This document shows, piece by piece, positions 58,706 through 64,000 of a stretch of DNA of 64,000 bases (positions within the stretch are counted from its first letter, which is position 1; each line of letters opens with the position of its first letter). The DNA comes from Paralithodes platypus (lineage: Eukaryota > Arthropoda > Malacostraca > Decapoda > Lithodidae). The notes beneath the pieces were generated by a model. It saw only the letters and a program-made list of their open reading frames with translations. It made no database searches and had not been told where the DNA came from. The position numbers and the translations under genes are program-made. The stretch lies in assembly GCA_032716605.1 (NCBI GenBank), contig CM064545.1, positions 12,245,479 to 12,309,478 of the forward strand, in the 5' to 3' direction.

Positions 58706-61700
58706 GAGATTTTTTTTCTTTTTTTCTATGTGATTGAGGGAGGCAAAAGGCATAACTGCCTATAGCGAGTGCCTCCCCCATAGTTGAAAGAGTAACAGGG
58801 CCAAAATCAAGGGACGTTCGAGCCAAAATGCCTGGACACAGAGTTTGAAGCAATTTAAGTCATAGGAAGCGGGAAAAACTGATTCTGGGAGAGAGTTCAA
58901 GAGCTCAGCTGTTGAGTAGAAGAAAGTTTGAGAGTAACGTTTCACTCTTGGGTTGGAGAGTTGCACAGAGTAGGGGTGGGATTGAGTTGCAAGACGGGTA
59001 CCACGTGCCCTACGTAAAGGAGGTAGTATGCACTGGGATAGCTCTGAGGAACACTGATTATTATAGTAGCGATAGAATAGTGAGAGAGATGCAACATTGC
59101 GGCGGAGAGAGAGAGATTGCAGAGAGTTGGTAAGTGGACGGGAGTTAGTGATACGAAAGGCCTTCCTTTCAACCTTGTCTAGGAGAGCGGTGTGAGAGGA
59201 ACCTCCCCACACATGTGAACAATACTCAATACAAGGGCGCACTATGCCCCTGTACAGAGCAAGAAGCTGTGCAGGGGAAAAGAACCCCCTAAGGCGGTTG
59301 AGCACACCCAGCTTCTGGGAGGCTGCCTTAGCAAGACTGGTAATATGGTCCTTCCAAATGAGAGCAGAAGAAAAAGAGACACCAAGAATATTGAGAGAAG
59401 ATGAAGGGTTGATTTTTGTATTGTTGAAGAATAAGGGATAGTCCGCTGGGAGATCCTGACGGGTAGATAGATGGAGAAATTGGGTTTAGGAAGCATTAAA
59501 GTTAACAAGGTTTTCTCTGCCCCAATTGGAAATAGTATTTAGATCAGAATTTAAGAGTTGTATGGCTTCATTACGTTTGTCGTTGAGTGATTGCTGGCTG
59601 GGGCATTCTGAAAAAGTAATGGAGTAGTGTAAGGTTGAGTCGTCTGCGTATGAATGGATGGAAATTAAGGTACAGTTAAGGAGATCATTTATAAAAATTA
59701 GAAAGAGAATAGGAGATAGGACAGAGCCCTGAGGAACACCGGAGTTTATAGGGTGAGGAAGTGAACAATGACCGTCGACAACCGTGCCTATGGAACGGCC
59801 GGAAAGGAAATTAGAGACAAAGGCACAGATGGAGGGATAGAAACCGAAGGAGGGTAGTTTAGAAATTAAAGATTTATGCCAGACTCTATCGAAGGCTTTC
59901 GATATGTCTAGTGCAATAGAAAAAGTCTCACCGAAGTCCCGAAAGGAGGATGACCAAGAGTTAGTAAGATATGAAAGAAGATCACCAGTAGAGCGACCCT
60001 TAAGGAAGCCATACTGGCGATCTGAGAGCAGATTATGAGAAGAGAAATGCTTAAGAAATTTGGAAGCAAGAATAGTTTCAAAAACTTTAGAAAGACAAGA
60101 AATGAGAGCAATTGGACGATAGTTGGAGGGTTGAGAGCAGTCACCCTTCTTTGGGACAGGTTGAATGTGAGCAAACTTCCAGCATGAAGGGAAGACGTTA
60201 GAGGATAGACAGAGACGAAAGAGTTTGCCTAGGCAGGGAGTCAGCACGGAAGCACAGTTTTTGAGAATAACAGGAGGAACACCGTCCGGACCGTACGCCT
60301 TATTAGTGTTAAGCCCAGAGAGGGTAGAAAGTACATCTTTTGAAGAGATTAGGATATTAGGCATAAGTAAGAGAGAGGAGGGTGGAGAGGGAGGAATAGC
60401 ACCGGAATCATCCAAGGTGGAGTTTCTAGCAAAAGTTTGAGCGAAGAGTTTAGCTTTGTCAGAGGAAGAAGTGATGGTTGTGCCATTAGAGTGGGAAAGG
60501 GGAGGGAAAGACGAGGAAGAGAAATTGTTGGAGAGGTTTTTGGCTAGATGCCAGAAAGCTTGGGAAGAGCTAGAGTTGGATAGTTCAGTGCATTTATTAT
60601 TGATGAAAGAGTGTTTGGCTAGTCGAAGAACAGATTTGGCTTGATTCCGGGCAGAAACATATGAAGAATGAGAGTCTTGAGTTTTAAGGCGTCGGTACCG
60701 TTTGAATGCTTCCTCCTTATTGCGGACAGCAGTAGAACAGGTGTGAGTAAACCACGATTTTTTAGCATTAGTCTGAGAGAAAGAGAATGGAATGTATGCT
60801 TCCATGCCTGATAGGATTACCTCGGTAATGCGTTCAGCACTCTCCGAGGGTCCTCGGCCACGGAAGCAGAAATCATTCCATGGGAAATCAAAGAAGTACT
60901 GCCGAAGAGCCTCCCAGTCGGCAGCGCCAAAGTGCCACAAGCGCCGCTGGCTAGGAGGATCGGGTGGTCGTACTGGAGAGATAGGACAGGTGACAGAGAT
61001 AAGTTTATGGTCGGAGGAGCCCAAAGGAGAGAAAAGATCGACAGTATAAGAAGAAGGGTTAGAAGTTAGAAACAGGTCAAGAATGTTGGGCCGATCTCCG
61101 ATGCGATCCGGGATACGGGTGGGTTGCTGAACTAACTGCTCTAGGTCATTTAGGATAGAAAAGACGTAGGCTTGTTCACCAGGTGGATCAGTAGTGTGAG
61201 AGGTGAGCCATTGGCAGTGGTGAACGTTGAAATCTCCTAAGATAGAGATTTCTGAGAAAGGAGAAATGGATAGAAAGTGTTCCACTGTAGAGTTTAGATA
61301 ATCAAAGAATTTGGGAAAGTTGGTAGAGTTAGGGGAAAGATAAACAGCACAGAAATATTTAGTAAGAGAATGACAGGAAAGTTTGAGCCATAAAGATGAG
61401 AATTCAGAGGAGTCGAAATCGGGAACACGAGAGCAAGTGAGTTTGTTGTGCACATATGCACAACATCCGCCTTTGGCTTTGAAACTAGGATAGAGAAAGT
61501 AGGAGGATACAGAGAAGAGGCTGCTGGATGTTGCTACAGACACCTGAGTTTCGGTGAGGAAGAGAAGATCAGGTTTGTAGGAGGAGAGATGGTGCTCAAC
61601 AGAGTGAAAGTTAGAGGAAAGTCCACAAATGTTGCAGAAATTAATATAAAGAGTAACAGGCCGAGGTCCAGGTAATTGTGTGGGGTCGTCAGGGGATGGT

Positions 61701-61756
61701 CGGTCGGGTGTGGGGGCATTTATGGTCCCCCCCTGGGGACTCCGAGGCTGGGCTAG
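58706..61756 (-). mobile_element. Jockey/CR1-like non-LTR retrotransposon, nearly complete ORF2
   Basis: Contains endonuclease and RT on the minus strand, 3' UTR shared with the palindrome copies (GGGGGAGGCACTCGC at about 58770-58786) and an A-rich end near 58706. The 5' limit is uncertain: the reading frame is closed by TGA TGA at about 61750. No ORF1 was recognised upstream. Confidence 0.88.
58760..61700 (-). pseudogene. Endonuclease/reverse transcriptase ORF with a single nonsense codon
   Basis: Minus frame from about 61700 ([29 protein letters not shown]) through 59486 is uninterrupted. Counting from 61543: GDFN at residues 103-106 and SDH at 177-179 of the APE endonuclease, [61 protein letters not shown] and YADD near 632-635. 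At 59486-59488 the codon is TAA where the palindrome copies have AAA (NAS-K-TQF). The same frame then stays open to 58760 with KVERKAFRITNSRP. One substitution therefore separates it from a full reading frame. ATG start not obvious. Confidence 0.88.
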
Positions 61757-62159
61757 AATTCATCATTTTTTGTTTGTTTTTAATTTTGGTGTGGAGGAAT
61801 GAAGTGTGGTGTGCATGTTTAGTGTAGTGAAGTGGAGAGGAGGAGGAGGTGTTTGTGAGAGCTAGCTGGATTGCTCTCAGTGTAAATGAGGCACAAAGAA
61901 AATCAGTAAGAGAGGCCAAGCAAATGAAACAGGAGTTCCAGCGACTCTTTATCACATGCCTATAACCTCACCTGGGTCTAGCTAGCCCTGATCGATTGGT
62001 GCCTACAATCTCCCCACAACCTATATACCTTTGCATGATAGGACTGATTATTCCATCAATTTACAAAAGTAAATTGGTGGGATAAAAACAAAAAATGTTG
62101 TACCAAGTGACAGCTCGAATGTACAGAGCAAGTTTTGAGTGATATATTGCATGAGCTGC
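61757..62159. other. 5' flank of the retrotransposon; no gene called
   Basis: Minus-strand reading contains a short frame rich in Ser/Pro overlapping the element start. Nothing recognisable. Confidence 0.4.
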
Positions 62160-62232
62160 CATGGCCTATAGTCAGTAAGGTGACAGACTGGGATTCTGAG
62201 GGTAGGGTAGGGTAGTGGGTTCGAATCCGGGA
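62160..62232 (+). repeat. tRNA-derived SINE head
   Basis: A-box-like TGGCCTATAGTCAGTAAGG at 62162-62180 and a perfect B box GGTTCGAATCC at 62218-62228, separated by a GGTAGGGTAGGGTAG minisatellite. Plus strand. No folded tRNA acceptor stem seen. Confidence 0.6.
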
Positions 62233-62290
62233 GGGGGTTATGGGGAAGGTTTTATAATGTTTAGAAACATTTGATATATTTATTTTTTTT

Positions 62291-62373
62291 ACAAGCCCAT
62301 GTCATTGTATTCAAGCAATATGAAATATTCATAGAATATATCATATTGCAAGAATACAATGACATGAGCTTGT
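62291..62373. repeat. 83-nt near-perfect hairpin
   Basis: Arms 62291-62330 and 62334-62373 are complementary at 36 of 40 positions with a 3-nt loop. Either strand would give one long stem. Flanked by T-rich runs; could be a short palindromic MITE or a small-RNA precursor. Confidence 0.85.
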
Positions 62374-62649
62374 ATTATTATATATTTTTTTTTTTTTTTA
62401 TATTTTTTTTTTATAAGTAAGATACATAGGATTGAATATACATATAATTATTTGTTTACAATACAATATTTTTCAGGTTGAAATAAACAAGAGAATAACA
62501 TACACAAATATTTCTATTAGGAACAAATAAAAGACATATAACAATATATCACAGGGATAATATTGTACTTAGGAGAATTATATATAATATATATATATAT
62601 TTATTAGGTAACATAAATATTTAGTGACATAAAAGCGTGATCAGGTAGG
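62374..62649. other. AT-rich interval, likely 3' region of piggyBac
   Basis: T-rich and TA-rich sequence (including TATATATATA near 62585) downstream of the transposase stop. No TTAA-flanked terminal repeat could be confirmed. Confidence 0.4.
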
Positions 62650-64000
62650 TCAGGTCAGGTCAGGTAGGGCCCGAGTCCAGGGCAGGGGCAGGGGCGCGGC
62701 ACTCAATAGTTCTTGTACATAATTATGGTAGTCCCGGAAGCAGTCACCCAAGCAGAATGCAACCTTGCACTCGTTGCAAATGGAGGTAACTTTTCGAGAC
62801 ACCTGGGATTTCCTAGTGGTGTTGCTGCAAACGTGACACTTCACCTGCTTGTGACGATTACCAAGTATCTCCGTGTGGACTGCAACGTGTCTACAGACCC
62901 CCACCTGGATGCGGTCAAGGACGTGATCACCACGCCATGCCACATTCCTCAGAGTGGGGGTGCCATATTTTTCCAGGAGTTGGTACGAGACGTTGTACAC
63001 GAACTCCCAGAATTTGAGTTTCATGTTTGGAGCCATGTCTTTTTTGACAAGCCACAGGTTGTAGGCGTTGAACATCGTGATGTCGACTAGGTGGAGGAAG
63101 AGCTTGTGATACCATTTCACAATCTTCCTCAGACACTCAACGCCTCCAAGTTGACAATCTGACTTGTCCACCAGCTGCATGTATTTTGTGTGGTCCACTA
63201 CCATGTCGGGTTTTTCAATTGTCTTCTTGGTGCGGTAGTGGACTTTACCAGAGTCGACCTGGGCACCTGTGTGGAGTGTCGAAAGCAGATGAACGTCACG
63301 TTTGTCCTTCCACTTCAGAACCACCACTTTCCCGGACTTCTCCAGCATCTTGTACTTGCCGGCCCCCCTTCGTCGCCTTCGTCGTAACCTCCTCTTGTGG
63401 TGTTCTTGTGCCAGTTCATCTTCAGAAGGTGTGTCACTGGAGGGGGGATCCGGAAGTGGAGTGACATGACCGACGAACTTTGGAATGGACTTTCTTGTCT
63501 TTCTGACAGTCCCACATGACCCCGCTTGGTTGTCATGAAGAAACTGACAGAGAGCAGGAGAAATATACCAATTATCGGTGTACAATACGTGTCCATGGCC
63601 CATGTAAGGTGCCATCATTTTCTTTACGATGGCCCCTGACATACCCATGGGGTCTTTGGCACCGACTCTTGGCACGTCTACGTCAGTTCCTGTGTACACG
63701 ATCATGTCAAGCACTATACCGGTCTCACAGTCGCACAACACGAAGAGCTTGATTCCAAACCTGTGCCTTTTCAAGAGGATATACTGTTTCAAGACAAGAC
63801 GACCTTTTAACAGCACAAGACTCTCATCAATCACCAAGTTGTTGAAGGGTAAAAGTATTTCTTGTACCTCGCCAGCAACATGGTGAACACCTCCCGAACT
63901 TTCCATATTCTGTCAATCCTGTTAGGATTTTCATTGTCTGCAAAGTGCATAAATCTAAGAAGCAAACAAAATCAGTCACGAGTCATGAACTTATTGAAAG
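62650..64000 (-). pseudogene. piggyBac-family transposase, second lineage; partial at window edge
   Basis: The 62650-63906 frame (418 codons) carries LVIDESLVLLKG (Asp27), HVLYTDNWYISP (Asp111), VVVLKWKDKRDVHLLST, a third-acid region QLVDKSD (Asp247/Asp250) and a C-terminal Cys-rich domain (CHVC, CNEC, CLGDC, DYH). Upstream, 63840-63965 continues in another frame (LRFMHFADNENPNRID, WKVREVFTMLLARYKKYFYP), so one frameshift near 63845-63860 separates the two. TTTGCTTCTTAG before LRFM could be a splice acceptor. The N-terminus lies beyond the window. It differs clearly from the palindrome's piggyBac, so two lineages are present. Confidence 0.88.

Overview
The window is eukaryotic, repeat-dominated DNA. 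Nothing in it looks like an intact host gene. It holds non-LTR retrotransposons, a Penelope-like element, a Ty3/gypsy element, piggyBac transposases, a hAT element, TTAA-inserted MITEs, tRNA-derived SINE heads, long GA/TA/CA microsatellites and short CCTAA/TTAGG-like runs. This repertoire fits an arthropod, perhaps a decapod crustacean, but the species call is inference only. All assignments come from reading the translations; no search was run.

Layout. 1-7.6 kb: the 3' half of a CR1/jockey-like element, three minus-strand SINE heads, an inverted pair of dispersed repeats and a long GA microsatellite. 7,627-22,664: a giant inverted repeat. Its two ~7.1 kb arms each contain, from the outside in, a 5'-truncated non-LTR element carrying a nested TTAA MITE, a broken piggyBac transposase, a TA microsatellite and a Penelope-like element (RT + GIY-YIG). 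A 298-bp spacer separates the arms, and a second MITE interrupts only the right arm. 22,665-42,994: a mosaic of shuffled short modules used in both orientations (~12.4 kb). It is split by a CR1-like retrotransposon with an N-terminal 2A motif (30,310-34,765), a truncated RT fragment with a long TG/TA-rich tail (35,729-38,005) and an inverted second copy of the window's first element (40,592-41,778). 43-45.8 kb: a MITE and an RT relic with a 114-bp duplication. 45,820-54,851: a minus-strand Ty3/gypsy element whose 3' LTR region carries two TTAA MITEs. 55.1-58.4 kb: a ~230-bp repeat pair split by a 2.0-kb hAT element with a perfect 8-bp target duplication, then a 67-bp tandem array. 58.7-61.8 kb: a nearly intact minus-strand non-LTR element with one nonsense codon. 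62.1-64 kb: a SINE head, an 83-nt hairpin and a piggyBac transposase that runs off the window edge.

How the parts relate. The elements are strongly nested, and several insertions can be checked inside the window because an empty site or sister copy is present (MITE against its 59.68-kb empty site, foldback MITE against the other LTR, 2A element against an unoccupied mosaic module). TTAA is the recurring target. Two piggyBac transposase genes, both disabled as read, lie in the same window as five TTAA-type non-autonomous insertions at seven loci. The most unusual structures are the giant palindrome, whose arms carry different lesions, the shuffled-module mosaic with a recurrent palindromic breakpoint, and the 2A/signal-peptide leader on the 30-kb retrotransposon.
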